NCBI GenBank assembly: GCA_024741835.1
Contig: JAENRP010000048.1
Span: 124,001-188,000, forward strand
Source: Diplocarpon mali
Lineage: Eukaryota > Ascomycota > Leotiomycetes > Helotiales > Drepanopezizaceae
Direction of reading: 5' to 3'
Length of the DNA: 64,000 bases
Below are positions 35,500 to 45,759 of the stretch, piece after piece. The notes below the pieces were generated by a model that was not told the DNA's origin, did no database searches, and saw nothing but the letters and a program-made list of their open reading frames with translations. How positions within the stretch are numbered: position 1 is the stretch's first letter; each line of letters begins with the position of its first letter. A program made the translations under genes and the position numbers.

Positions 35500-36690
35500 C
35501 TAGTCAAGCTCGCTCGGCCGTCGCATGTACGCGTCAATCGCAGCTGAGAAGGCCGCGAAGCCCGCACACCCCAGCGCAGCCGCCTGCGGGCCGGCAGGCG
35601 CCGCCAACGCGCCGCCCGTGATGCAGCCCGCCAGCACGCCGTTCACCAGGTCGTTCTTCGCGCGGAAGCCCTCGATGCAGCACTCGGTACCCGCGAAGAT
35701 GGCGCCCACCTTGCCGAAGTTCTTGGCCGAGGAGAAGGAGCGCGCGCCCATGTCCTTCAGGCCGGCTTTCAGCTGTTGCCGGAGGGGGAGCGATTTTATC
35801 GCGTCGGCGGCGCCGCCGGGCGTGTGGAGGGGCGTGTCGTATTGCATCTACGGGAGGGGTCAGTCGGGATGGATGAAGAGAGGGGAGGGCAGGGGAGACG
35901 TACAGAGGCCATGAACAGGCCAAAGGCACCGCCGAGTGCGAAGCCCATCACGCCTGAGACGGCGGTCTTGCCGGGACAGGATTCCATCATCCTCTGCATC
36001 TGTAGGGGGGTTGCTGTCAGCGCTTGTTCTCTTTCTCATGTACCAGAAGGCAATGCGACCAGCCCTCCTCCTCTGCCCTCTTGCACTATGTCGTTTCCCA
36101 GTCGTTCTCCAGGAGACGTGCCAGTCGCAAGGGCGGGTATCGGGAGAGGAGGTTCGTATATCTGATTCCGCGACCCCACGGACATCGGCTCCCTCATCTG
36201 AATCCCCATCACATCACAAGCCTTCCTCTGTATTTCCCAACCCTGACCCCTTTCACCCTCGCCCACGGCCTGTCCATCTCCCCTCTTATCTCCATCCCAA
36301 CCAACAGTCTCTTCAGAGCCAGCCCCTCTCCTCCCATCCCAGCTCCCGAGTCCCCTCCCTCCCCGTCCCCGTCGCAGCGACCGCCCCTCAGCCTCCAACC
36401 ACTCGTCGTCCCCGTCCTATCTCCAACCCCTCCTCAGAGCCCTCTCCCTCCGATGCTGGGTCTCCCACCCTAAACCCTCTTCCCATCTTCTTATCCCCCC
36501 ATCCCAAGTCTCCCCCCCCTCCCAAGAACCAACATGCCAGCCTCCCTCCCAGCACGACAGAGAAGAACGAAGGATCAGAAGAAAAGGGGCAACCTACATT
36601 CCGAACCATCATCTTCGCCTGCTCCTCCTCCGCGCTCGCCTGCACGCCGCCGTATCCACTCATCGGGCCGTTCATCGCTCCAGCGGACAA
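35500..36690 (-). CDS. TIM22: Mitochondrial inner membrane translocase subunit Tim22
   Basis: Three exons on the minus strand (36690-36598, 35999-35904, 35847-35500) give 178 residues, normal for Tim22. It is the channel of the carrier translocase that inserts multi-spanning proteins into the inner mitochondrial membrane. Exon 2 carries [20 protein letters not shown], with the conserved Cys before the first membrane segment. Exon 3 carries [40 protein letters not shown] and [20 protein letters not shown], covering the remaining segments. The first intron is unusually long for this window (598 nt) and strongly pyrimidine-rich on the plus strand. The second is 56 nt. The start is the first ATG of exon 1; a second ATG five codons later is possible. 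Confidence 0.93.
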
Positions 36691-37410
36691 TCAGTCCAGC
36701 GCACCGTCCCACCGCAGGATAAGCGTGAAGCAGCACAAAGACACAACCCGAATCAAACAAGAGCAGCCAGCAGCCGACGAGGACCAGAATCCGCAGGCGG
36801 GGCGTGAGACGACAGCAGCCGGGAGGGTACTTGCTCTACAGAGGTTCACGACGTTGAGTACAACTTGCCTCTTTTTTTTTTTTTCTCCCGCGAGGCTGGG
36901 CATGGTCTGTGCTGCGGCGAGGCTGNNNNNNNNNNNNAAAAAAAAAAAAAAAAAAAAGGAACGTTGATGCCCAGAGGTTTAGAAGGCCGCGAATACTTTC
37001 TGCCGGCTCTGGAGGGGAGGGGACGAGAGGTGTGGTGTAGTGCTTCGCACTGTGCGATGGGTATGGGCACATCTGAGCAGTTTGGTGATGGACTCTCTGG
37101 GCGCCGGGGGGGGGTACGATGGCACGAGTACGATGTACAGGTACAGGCGGCTAGTTGTGAGCACCAGCACCAGTAGAGCAGAGCAGAGCAGAGCACAACA
37201 CAAACACGCGCATCTCGACTCGTGAGCTTCATTAGAGCAGGCTTTTCAGTTCAGCTCTGGTCTCTGATCGTGGTACCTGCGCTCAGGCGTGTTATGTACA
37301 GCAAGGTGCCCATGCATCCCCTGACGCTCATCCGAATTATGTATATCTCTACCTAGCAACCCGGCTGCAAGTCTGATCCCCCGTGACATCGTAACAAACC
37401 AGGCGGCCCG
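36691..37410. other. Low-complexity region between TIM22 and AzgA
   Basis: This contains a 12-base undetermined run followed by a poly-A run, a G-rich tract, and a short (GAGCA)4 microsatellite at 37176-37195. It should include the TIM22 promoter and the AzgA 3' flank. No coding frame is supported. Confidence 0.5.
36926..36937. other. Assembly gap (12 N) beside poly-A
   Basis: Run of undetermined bases immediately followed by A homopolymer, a probable sequencing-difficulty site. Confidence 0.99.
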
Positions 37411-39609
37411 TCAAGCCAGCTTGGTGCCCTTCTCCGCGTCAGCCGGCGAGTGAACGATCGCGCCGTCCCCCTCGTCTTCTGCCCGATGCCCCGATGCCGT
37501 GTCGGGGGTGAGGGGTGCGGTGGAGATCTTCGCGGCGGTGTCGTCGTCGTGCCAGAAGTCTTTCTTGCTAGCGGGGGAGTTAGTATCTCTTCTTTTCTTT
37601 TTCTTTCCCCTTCCTCTGCTGTGCTCGGACGGAGTCGGGCGAGATGACCACAAGAGAGGGCGCGGAACGTCAAAAGCAAGCGTGGGAAGCATGGGGCAAG
37701 GTGGGAGGAGAAAAAAAGGAATGAAACATACCCCCTCGCAGCCCGCAGCACCCACGCCGGCAGCAGACCGCCCGTGATCTTCCACGTCCACGGCTCCTTG
37801 AACTCCTGGTCCGGCGCGACGATGCGTCCGCCGCTGGCCAGCTCGATCAACCACACGGTCGTGTTGATGATCATGTACGAGACGATGCCCGCAATGAGGC
37901 CATACGCGATCGAGTAGGTGAATGGCATGACGGCAATCGTGACGAAAGCGGGCAGGGCGTCGCCCAAGTACTTCCAGTTGATGTCTTTGGCCGCACTGGC
38001 CATCATGGCGCCGACGATGATCAAGGTGCAGCCGGTGGCCCAGGGGGGGATGGATGCGAAGATCGGCGCGAAGAAGATGGAGATGAAGAAGCAGATGCCG
38101 GTGACCATGGCCGTGATCCCCGTCTTGCCGCCCTCGGAGATGCCGGCCCCGGACTCGATGAAGGCCGTCACGGGCGAGAGGCCGAAGAGGGAGCCGATGG
38201 AGATGCCGAGCGCTGCGGATCGTCAGCATCGCGGTTCGCTTGCGGGGGGAGGGGGGAAGGGGGGAGAGGGGGGACGTACCATCGACCAGGTACGCGACCG
38301 CCGAACCCTCGAAATCTTGCGTCTCGGGATCTATGGCGCCTGAGAAGCGCGCCATGGAGTACAGCGTGCCGGTGCAGTCCAGGATATCGACGTAGAGGAA
38401 GGTGAGGAAGGCCAGGCCGAACTGACTGTTCGCGCCCGAGATGTCCCACTCGTTGACGCCCAGCGTCTCCCGAATCGGGTGGAAGGTGACGACCTTCTGG
38501 AAGAAGGCAAAGTTGGCATCGCCCACGACGGTGTGGGGGAAGAAGGTCACGTCGGTCGATCGCGGCCACGAGATGATGGAGACGAGCAGGATGCCGGCGA
38601 TGATGGCGCCCTTGACCTTGTACATCAGCAGGACGGCCGTCAGGAAACCACCGCAGAAGATGCCGATCCAGAGGGTGGGCGCGCGCATCTTCTCCGACGT
38701 GGGACACGAGCCGTCGTTGGCCTCGAGGATGGCCTGGGTACAGCCTGCGAGCTCCAAGGGCGTCGACGAGGCGCCGACGATGGCCCCGATTCCGGCGCTG
38801 TAGGTCATCCCGATGATGGCTACACTGGATCAGCCCGGCTCGGCTCTGCTCTGGTCTGGGGGCGCGGGGGGGGACTCACTCAGGTACAGGCCGATTCCCA
38901 CGCCCGAGCCCAGCTTGATGGAGGCCGGAATGGCGCGAGCGAGCCACTGGCGCATCCCGAGCAGCGAGAGGCCGACGAAGACGAAGCCCTCGATGAAGAT
39001 GGCGGTCAGGGCCAGCTGGTAGGGGACCGGGCCAAAGCCGTAGGGGCCGACCACCGTGTAGGCAAAGTAGGCGTTCAGTCCCATGCCGGGGGCGAGCGCA
39101 ATGGGCATGTTGGCGAAGAGGCCCATGGCGAAGGAGGTGAGGGCGGAGATGGCCGCGGTGGCGGTGATGAAGTCCCGGGTCAAGCGACCGAGGCAGAGTC
39201 CGTAGTCCTCTTGGAGAGGGCAGTCGAAGGGGGATTGGGCCAGACAAGGGCCACAGGTGCCGCCGCTGGCGGTGGTGATGTTGGCGTTGACCTGGGGGGG
39301 GGGGATTTTGCACTGGTCAGCCAGCGGCTCTGCTCTCTCGTCTTGTGAGGGGAGGGGGGGGAGGGGGGTTTGCACTGGTCAGCCAGCGGCTCTGCTCTCT
39401 CGTCTTGTGAGGCTGGGGGGGGGTGTTCACGAATAACTGACCGAGATGATGTAGGCCATCGCAAAAAAGGTGGCCAAGCCAGCCCGAACCTCGGTCAGGA
39501 ATCTCGCGCCCTGCCTCGCCTTGGGATGCCCGGAGCCCTCGAGACGAAAGCGGCGGCCGACGAGGCTCTGGGCCACCACATCGTTGATCCGCGTTGCCAG
39601 AGCGACCAT
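37411..39609 (-). CDS. azgA: AzgA-type purine (adenine/guanine/hypoxanthine) permease
   Basis: Five exons on the minus strand (39609-39442, 39291-38880, 38819-38280, 38212-37732, 37567-37411) give 585 residues with all phases closing. Family members are proton-coupled purine transporters of the plasma membrane with about 14 membrane segments. Diagnostic blocks are VGRRFRLEGSGHPKARQGAR before segment 1, FFAMAYIISV, ALAPGMGLNAYFAYTVVG (the conserved NAYFA motif), LGISIGSLFGLSPVTAFIES (the SPVTAFIES substrate motif) and AGISEGGKTGITAMVTG. The C-terminal tail is short, polar and acidic. Intron 1 carries a tandem duplication (separate entry). The gene is transcribed in the same direction as TIM22, upstream of it. 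Confidence 0.93.
39307..39412. repeat. Tandem duplication inside AzgA intron 1
   Basis: A 44-nt segment occurs identically at 39307-39350 and 39369-39412 (offset 62 bp), separated by a G-rich spacer. Both copies lie wholly within the 150-nt first intron, so the coding sequence is unaffected. Confidence 0.9.
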
Positions 39610-40022
39610 GTTGATGCGAGAAGGGGAACAAGCGATCAGCCACACGCACCCCTCGCCGTTTCAGTCGAAGCGCAACCAGATTGTGAGGGGCAGCAGACGC
39701 GGGGGAGAGCAGACCGCACGGCGCGGACTTGACATATATATATACATATACTCCTCTGTCTCTCTCTCTCGCACGGGATGCTTATCTCGGAGGCGGTCGG
39801 TCGTCTCCAGACCTTATTTGTTCTGCGCTTGATAGGCCGTGTGCCAAGCGGCCGAACGAAGCTGTCCAGCTTGGCGGACGGATGACAGATCGTGGCTGGT
39901 CTGGGACTGGCGGGAGAAGATGGTTTGATGGAAGCTCGGCCGATGGTCGTGAGCACTTGGTGGCTCAGTTCGGCACTCGGGCATTTTGGCTGGTGCCAGA
40001 CCGAAGCGAATGTGATGCAATG

Positions 40023-40163
40023 ACAACAGCAATAGCACAGCAATCGCAATAGCAATAGCCACCGCAATAGCAATAGCCACAGCACAGCAATAGCCACAGC
40101 ACAGCAATCGCAGTAGCAATAGCCACAGCAATACCAATACCAATAGCAATACCAATACCAAGA
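40023..40163. repeat. CAATAG/CACAGC hexamer-type microsatellite
   Basis: About 140 bp built from interspersed CAATAG, CCACAG and CAATAC words in register, ending in CAATAC units. Confidence 0.8.
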
Positions 40164-41162
40164 CAGCGAGACTCCATCACTTGGACTCCCGCGTTCCCTC
40201 TCACCTCTCCTCGACTTTCCCATCTCCTCGCCGCAACACCACCAACCAACCCCAACACAGCGCCACGCGACACACCATCCCATTGTCCCCCAGAATCCGC
40301 CTCTTCCCCCCTCTTCCCCCCCCTTTGACCGACGTTCCCTCTGCGCGAGAAGCCAGGGCCGACAAGCAGGGATCCGCGCCCTGTCGTCCCCGTATCACGT
40401 GAGGTGCAGCCAAAGTGCAGCTTTCATTCCCCCCCCCCCCCTCGTCGGCGCGGCAGCCCGCAGGGAAACCTGCCGCTGTCAAACGAGCAGCAGCAGACGT
40501 GCCGCGGACTGAGATTGACTCTCCCGGTCACGGTGTACGGCCGGGTGGCCAGCAACTGGCTCGGCTCGGTGCACCCGCCTCGACGCGGGAGGGAAAGCCA
40601 GCGGCGATGGGGGGGGGGATTGTGAGAGAGGACAGCGGCGATGGGGGGGCTGGCGTGCGAGTGGACAGCGGCGGCGTGTTCTCTGACGGCTTTGCGCGTC
40701 GTACGTTGTATTCTCGCTCTGGGTCCCGGGGGCTTTTTCTTCCTTTTGTTCCTTTTTTTCCTTTTTTTTTCTTGTTTCTTCTCCTTCTTCTGGTATGCCG
40801 GGAAGATGCCTCCCCTGCTACGGCTGCTGCTCGGGCATTGTATTGTCATCGCAGGCGGGGGGGCCATGGGGAGGGGGGGCTGGGAGGGCAGAAGGTATGG
40901 CGTGGAGGCGCTGCCGGTCATCCTGGTCCGTGGCGGGAAGCTGATGGGTGATTTCCCGGGCGCGGAGGAGAGAGGGGCAGAGAGATACTTGGGTGGCCGA
41001 GGTAGCGGCGATAGAATGGAAGGATGGTGAGGTTGCATCTTGCCAGAGGCGTGGGAACGAGGGAATTGATACTGTATATGGCATCACTCACAGGATTGGA
41101 TATGCAATTGCCGACCTCTCCCGCAGTAGTAAGTCTGCCCTCGCAGCCGACGTCTATATATC

Positions 41163-41550
41163 CAATATCTAATACTAATGCCGAATACTAATAACTAATC
41201 CTCATAACTAATACTCATAACTAATACTCATAACTTATACTAATAACTTATACTAATAACTTATACTAATAACTTATACTAATAACTAATACTAATAACT
41301 TATACCAATAACTTATACTAATAACTTATACTAATAACTAATACTAATGCCTAATACTAATGCCGAATACTAATAACTAATACTCATAACTAATACTCAT
41401 AACTTATACTAATAACTTATACTAATAACTTATACTAATATCTAATACTAATAACTTATACTCATAACTTATACTAATAACTTATACTGATAACTTATAC
41501 TAACATCTAATACCAACACCTAATACTAATGCCTAATACTAATACCTACC
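41163..41550. repeat. 13-bp minisatellite, about 30 copies
   Basis: Head-to-tail units with consensus AACTWATACTAAT and a strict 13-bp period across about 388 bp. Variant units (GCCTAATACTAAT, ATCTAATACTAAT, AACTAATACTCAT) keep the period and occur in small blocks, which suggests local duplication of variants. Confidence 0.93.
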
Positions 41551-42619
41551 TAATCCCTCCAACCCGCAAGTATCAAAACATCACGCCAACCTCTCGCCTT
41601 CGGCACCCGGAAAAGATACTCGTGATCCCCTTGGTCGGGACATGTGGTGCGAAGGGAGTGCTTGGTACTTCTGTAAGTCTCGCTGTCCGTGTCTCCCAAG
41701 TGAGGCTGGAGACCGAGACACACGCGCGCGAGGTGTCACGATTACTCACATCCCAGCGCCGTCGTCCGCGTGGGAGATGCCCCGGCCCACGTGCGCGGGT
41801 GCGGCTGGTCGGCGGGCGCGACATGGTCACACTGTCGCAGCTCTGGTCTCTCGTCATCTTCTGCTCTTACCGACGCGGCAAGCCGTCAAGCGTCGTTCCC
41901 TGTGGGACAGGACCGGATCTCTTCCTGGAACGCGGACGGACAAGAAGGAGAAGAAGAAACCCCACACCAGAACTAGGATTGTGCGAAATGCTTCGTCGGT
42001 CTTTTTTCCTTGCGTATTGTGCAGACAACCCCCGATGGTATCATGCGGAGGTACAGGCGTCCAGGGGCTCCTTGTGAATAGCTGACAAGACGAAGGAGTA
42101 GGGTATGGGTATGGGTGTAGGTGTTGGCCGGGTATGGTCCATGTAATCAAGCAAGAAACGCGTTGGAGCTTTAGATCTATCCCCTCTTCTCTCTCGGGAG
42201 AGAAGAGAGAAGAGAGCAGAGATCTTCGGCGGACAGGGAGGTAAACAGCTAGGCAACCTCCCGAATTCCCAACGCCTTGAAAACTTGAAAAATCCAAGAC
42301 CGGAGTTGGAGAGGGGAAGCTGGGACAGGCGGAGAGCTGATCCCCTCTCCGTCTCGCGTGGATATCAGTTCGGAGATGTGATGGACACTTATCGCCAGAC
42401 AGGATACCCTCGCTTGACATCTACAGTAGCTCTTATTGACTCCCGCAGAGACTATCCTAGTATGACGGCCTGCTGAGCAATCAGACGGATGCCATGATCA
42501 AGTAGGATCCTGGTCTCTGCAAGACCTGCCAAGCAGCAAGCCCTTGCGTCGAGATGCGCAACTCTTGACCCGACGAGAATGGCTTGCTCACACTTGCTTC
42601 CTGACCGTGATGTACCCCT

Positions 42620-43205
42620 AAACACCTTTTTGAATGGAAAGGGTGTTATTAGTCAGCCCATAGGGTGCCTTAGGCACTTAGATGTACTATAAATATCTTC
42701 CCTTAGAGGTTACTCCTTTAAGTCTAATATAACTTCCTATTATACTAGTTATTTGGTGGAGGAGCTAGGGAATTCTTGGCTTTATTTTGTCTACGCGTTT
42801 TTAGTAAGGCTATTTACACTTTATTTTTATCCTCCTATTCGACCTCGTCGTCGGTTATTATTAGACTTAGCTTAGGAAGAGTTTTTCATCTGCTAGATAC
42901 TATTTCAATAGCTACTATAGTATATTACTAAGCTACCTCCCTTTGACCTTATACTACGTTATTAGGACTATAGCCTTTACTTTGAAAGCGAGCCTGTTTT
43001 AGCAAGCTGAGAATTAGAACTTATAATAGGTATAGATCTTAACGCGTTGTTTAGTATCCTATTGCGCTAATAATCCCTTTTTCTGACATTTTCATTTTTT
43101 CGCATTATGCGAGGAAGTAGCAAAACGCGTCTTTACGTAACGTTATCTCTTAATTAAGTGAAATAGCATTAGTCTATACCTGCCTTAGTTATACTATACT
43201 ACTTA
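42620..43205 (+). mobile_element. 5' part of an older RIP-decayed element, split by the Ty3 insertion
   Basis: AT-rich sequence with stops in all frames resumes in the same style after the inserted Ty3 element at 50252. The interruption is exactly bounded by the ATAAC target duplication. No domain can be read in this part; it is assigned by continuity with the 3' side. Confidence 0.5.
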
Positions 43206-43210
43206 ATAAC
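43206..43210. repeat. Target-site duplication, left copy (ATAAC)
   Basis: ATAAC immediately precedes the 5' LTR and recurs immediately after the 3' LTR at 50247-50251, as expected from integrase-mediated insertion with a 5-bp stagger. Confidence 0.9.
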
Positions 43211-43445
43211 TGTTACGGTCATATCACGTGTTGGTTAGGTGCACGAAGTCAGGTGCCCGCTAAGGTAGCAAGGTGGCTGGGTCACGTGCACGCTAGTGAA
43301 GCACCTGTACTTATTCTGGAGGAGCTCTACTAGAGACTCTCTCTTTTTCTTCATCTTTTCTTCTTCATTACATAGCGTACCTCTTGAGGTAATACAGTCA
43401 GCGTTCGTTCTCGACCCACTGTACGCTCCAGAGCAAGTCGTAACA
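43211..43445 (+). repeat. 5' LTR (235 bp)
   Basis: Starts TGTTAC and ends GTAACA. It differs from the 3' LTR at ten positions, all transitions, with the G or C state always in this copy. A pyrimidine-rich stretch at 43340-43368 may mark the transcription start. Confidence 0.95.
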
Positions 43446-43446
43446 T

Positions 43447-43456
43447 AAGAAAAGAT
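43447..43456 (+). other. Probable self-complementary primer binding site
   Basis: AAGAAAAGAT, one base after the 5' LTR, is perfectly complementary to ATCTTTTCTT at 43353-43362 within the LTR. Tf1/sushi-type chromoviruses prime reverse transcription with the 5' end of their own RNA annealed at this position. No tRNA 3'-end complement was evident here. Confidence 0.5.
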
Positions 43457-43876
43457 CTACTCAACCTCCGCTGAGAAGCTTAATATCTACCACCTTCAGA
43501 ATCTTCATTTCGAACTGCTTTGAGCAACTCGATCTCTCAATCTCGACTTCTACTACGAACTGCCCTAAGCAACTCGTACGTAGCGCCTAGATCTCACTGA
43601 TCTAGTTTTCAGAGAAAGCTGAAAAACAACCTTCGAATACGAGATCAGCTCGTTTTTTCGACCCCTTACCTCCTCCATTTTGCAAACGGAGATTCACCTT
43701 CAAGTTCAATTCGAAAAAAAAAAAAAAAATTATTCACTGTGCCCTCGCTTCGCTAGCGTAGGCTGCCGCCTAGAGCAGTATAATAGCTTTTCTCTTCTTA
43801 ACTTTCTCCCTCCCTTACAAACAACTCTACACCACTCTTTCTCGTCGACAACATACTCGTCGACAACTCTCCTCAT

Positions 43877-44056
43877 ACTCTTCGAAGCTCCTCACTCCTT
43901 CCTTCGAAACCCTCGAATACAACTCGACTCCTCGAAGACCCCTCCTTGCGAACAAGTCGTCGACCTTCTCTACACTCCCCATCGACCCATACTCGTCGAC
44001 CCATACTCGTCGACTCTTCCTTACACTCTTCGAAGCTCCTCACTCCTTCCTTCGAA
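43877..44056. repeat. 32-nt direct repeat in the retrotransposon leader
   Basis: An identical 32-nt segment (containing CTTCGAAGCTCCTCACTCC) occurs at 43877-43908 and 44025-44056. Between and around lie degenerate CTCGTCGAC-containing units, so the leader upstream of gag is internally repetitive. Confidence 0.85.
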
Positions 44057-44417
44057 TACTCGGGTACGAAACTGGGGGACCTATACCTACATATACCGTG
44101 GAGACTAGGTCAACTTTGGTGGAGTGATAAGCTTTGGATCCCCGGACCCCACTTCCCCGGATTTGCACTGCACCCCCAGGCAACCTTATTGCAACTCCTG
44201 ATTGGTAAAGAGACGTGATCCCGAAGTAAAACCTTCTTTCTTAAGATCTGTGAACCTACGATACCTCAATACATACTCTACCAGAAGGCTTTAAGAACGT
44301 ACACAGCTCCGCCTGTACTGATCTTCCCCCTTCTGAATAGGTCACTGTTCAGCATTAGGTCCCTCTAGACTAAACCAGATAATATAGAGAGAGTTAGTAC
44401 TCGTGACCTCCAATCTT

Positions 44418-45731
44418 ATGCCACTTAGGAGAAGTGAAAGGTTAACCGCACCTCCACCGGGCCTCACTGCCACCAGTTCTACGGGCCTCACTGCCACCAG
44501 TTCCAGTTCTACGGGCCTCACTGCCAACCCCGGTCCTAGAGATATTCCCCCTCCTGAGGCCACTCAGGAAGCTACCTCCCCTAGTACAGATTTCACTCCC
44601 GGTCCCGGACCGCGAGTGGATTCTCGAAATACCCCATTGCCGTCGATTGAAGTCAAGGAAGAACCGACGTCTACTCTCACTATGTCGGCCCCTCTCTTCT
44701 CAGCTGCCCAGCAGGCCGAAATCGCGAACCTCGTCGGCGCTGCTATAGCTGCCGCTCTCCAAAACAATGCTGCCGCCCCTTCTTCCCCGAGTGCTAGCCC
44801 TTGGAACACTCGGTCCCTCACCGCCGACTTACTGCCTCCCCCAGACTACTACCTCCCGATCATCCGACCTTCAGTCCCAGCCGTCGACCCCCATCGGATC
44901 AAGTACCCTTAAACCCATTTCAGCAACCACCAGGGCGAAATCACCTACAACGCCTGGAAGATGGCTATAAAGGTATTCATTCAAGAGTACTCAGGCAACT
45001 TCACTTCAGGAGAGGACCAGATCACTGCCTACTTCAAGTGTACGACAGGTGAAGCTCAGAACCTGATCCTACAACACATGGATCCCGTCTTTGCTAGTAA
45101 GTTCACGTGCGCTGCCGACGTCCTTAGGGTCTTGGATCAGAGGTTCTTTGACCACAACTATGTTCAGTCCGCCAAGCTCAAATACAGCAGGCTAACTATG
45201 GGTTCATTGTCATACAATGAGTTCCGATCCAAGTTCGTCACCCTTGCTATGGCTGGCAAGATCGATCAGTCTCGCTAGTTCGATGACGTCTGTGAAAAGG
45301 TCTCCCCGGCCTTGAAGAACGACCTTCGAGTAGAGAAGTACAAAATGAACAATGATTATACTACTCTAGATGAGTTCTTAGCTATTGCGGACCGCGAGGC
45401 CCGTAATATCAAGCAAGAAGAGGCCTATAACGCTCGACGAGTTGCCCCCGCCGTCGCGTTCTCCCCCTCGAAGGACCGCGTCCCCGGCATACTGAAAAGG
45501 GAGTCATAGAGACCTACAGCCACAGCTACCTCCCCAGCTCCCCGCACTCGTTCCCCCTCGCCAGCGGCCCACCGAGAAGGGTCTGCCAGCCCGAAGCCGG
45601 CGTCTAGTCTCTGCTACAACTGCGGGGCCCCTGGTCACTACGCGACGGACTGCCCGAAGCCAAAGAAGCAGGGCGAGTTTACGGTAGCTGAAGTTGAGAT
45701 GGAAAACGACCCGCTGTCGGGAAACTGCTAA
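44418..45731 (+). pseudogene. gag: gag of the Ty3 element, three premature stops
   Basis: One frame covers the whole gene, interrupted by TAA at 44910, TAG at 45276 and TAG at 45507. The capsid-like part lies about 44930-45480 (AYFKCTTGEAQNLILQHMD). The nucleocapsid zinc knuckle CYNCGAPGHYATDC (C-x2-C-x4-H-x4-C) is at 45612-45653. The N-terminal part is Pro/Thr/Ser-rich and contains one copy of the 23-bp palindromic motif. The stop at 45276 sits where Trp (TGG to TAG) is plausible, as RIP would give. Confidence 0.85.
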
Positions 45732-45759
45732 GCCGTGGCAAAGACTCCTACCATGGCAT

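Larger units (their letters stand above)
39610..42600. other. Gene-poor, repeat-rich region upstream of AzgA
   Basis: About 3 kb with a hexanucleotide-like repeat, C and T homopolymers (14 C at about 40428-40441), a 13-bp minisatellite and GC-rich low-complexity sequence. The long apparent frames at 40.4-41.0 and 41.5-42.1 kb come from this biased composition and have no recognisable domain. It ends where AT-rich retroelement DNA begins at about 42.6 kb. Confidence 0.5.

Noticed and set aside
37353..41030. Many long open frames on both strands in the GC-rich AzgA region
   Set aside because: They are shadows of AzgA exons or products of GC-rich low-complexity sequence (long Arg/Pro/Gly runs) and show no domain.
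41163..41550. CRISPR-like array
   Set aside because: Units are contiguous 13-mers without spacers, and the DNA is eukaryotic.
41529..42077. 183-codon plus-strand frame after the minisatellite
   Set aside because: Starts inside the repeat, overlaps opposite-strand frames of equal length, and has no recognisable family feature.
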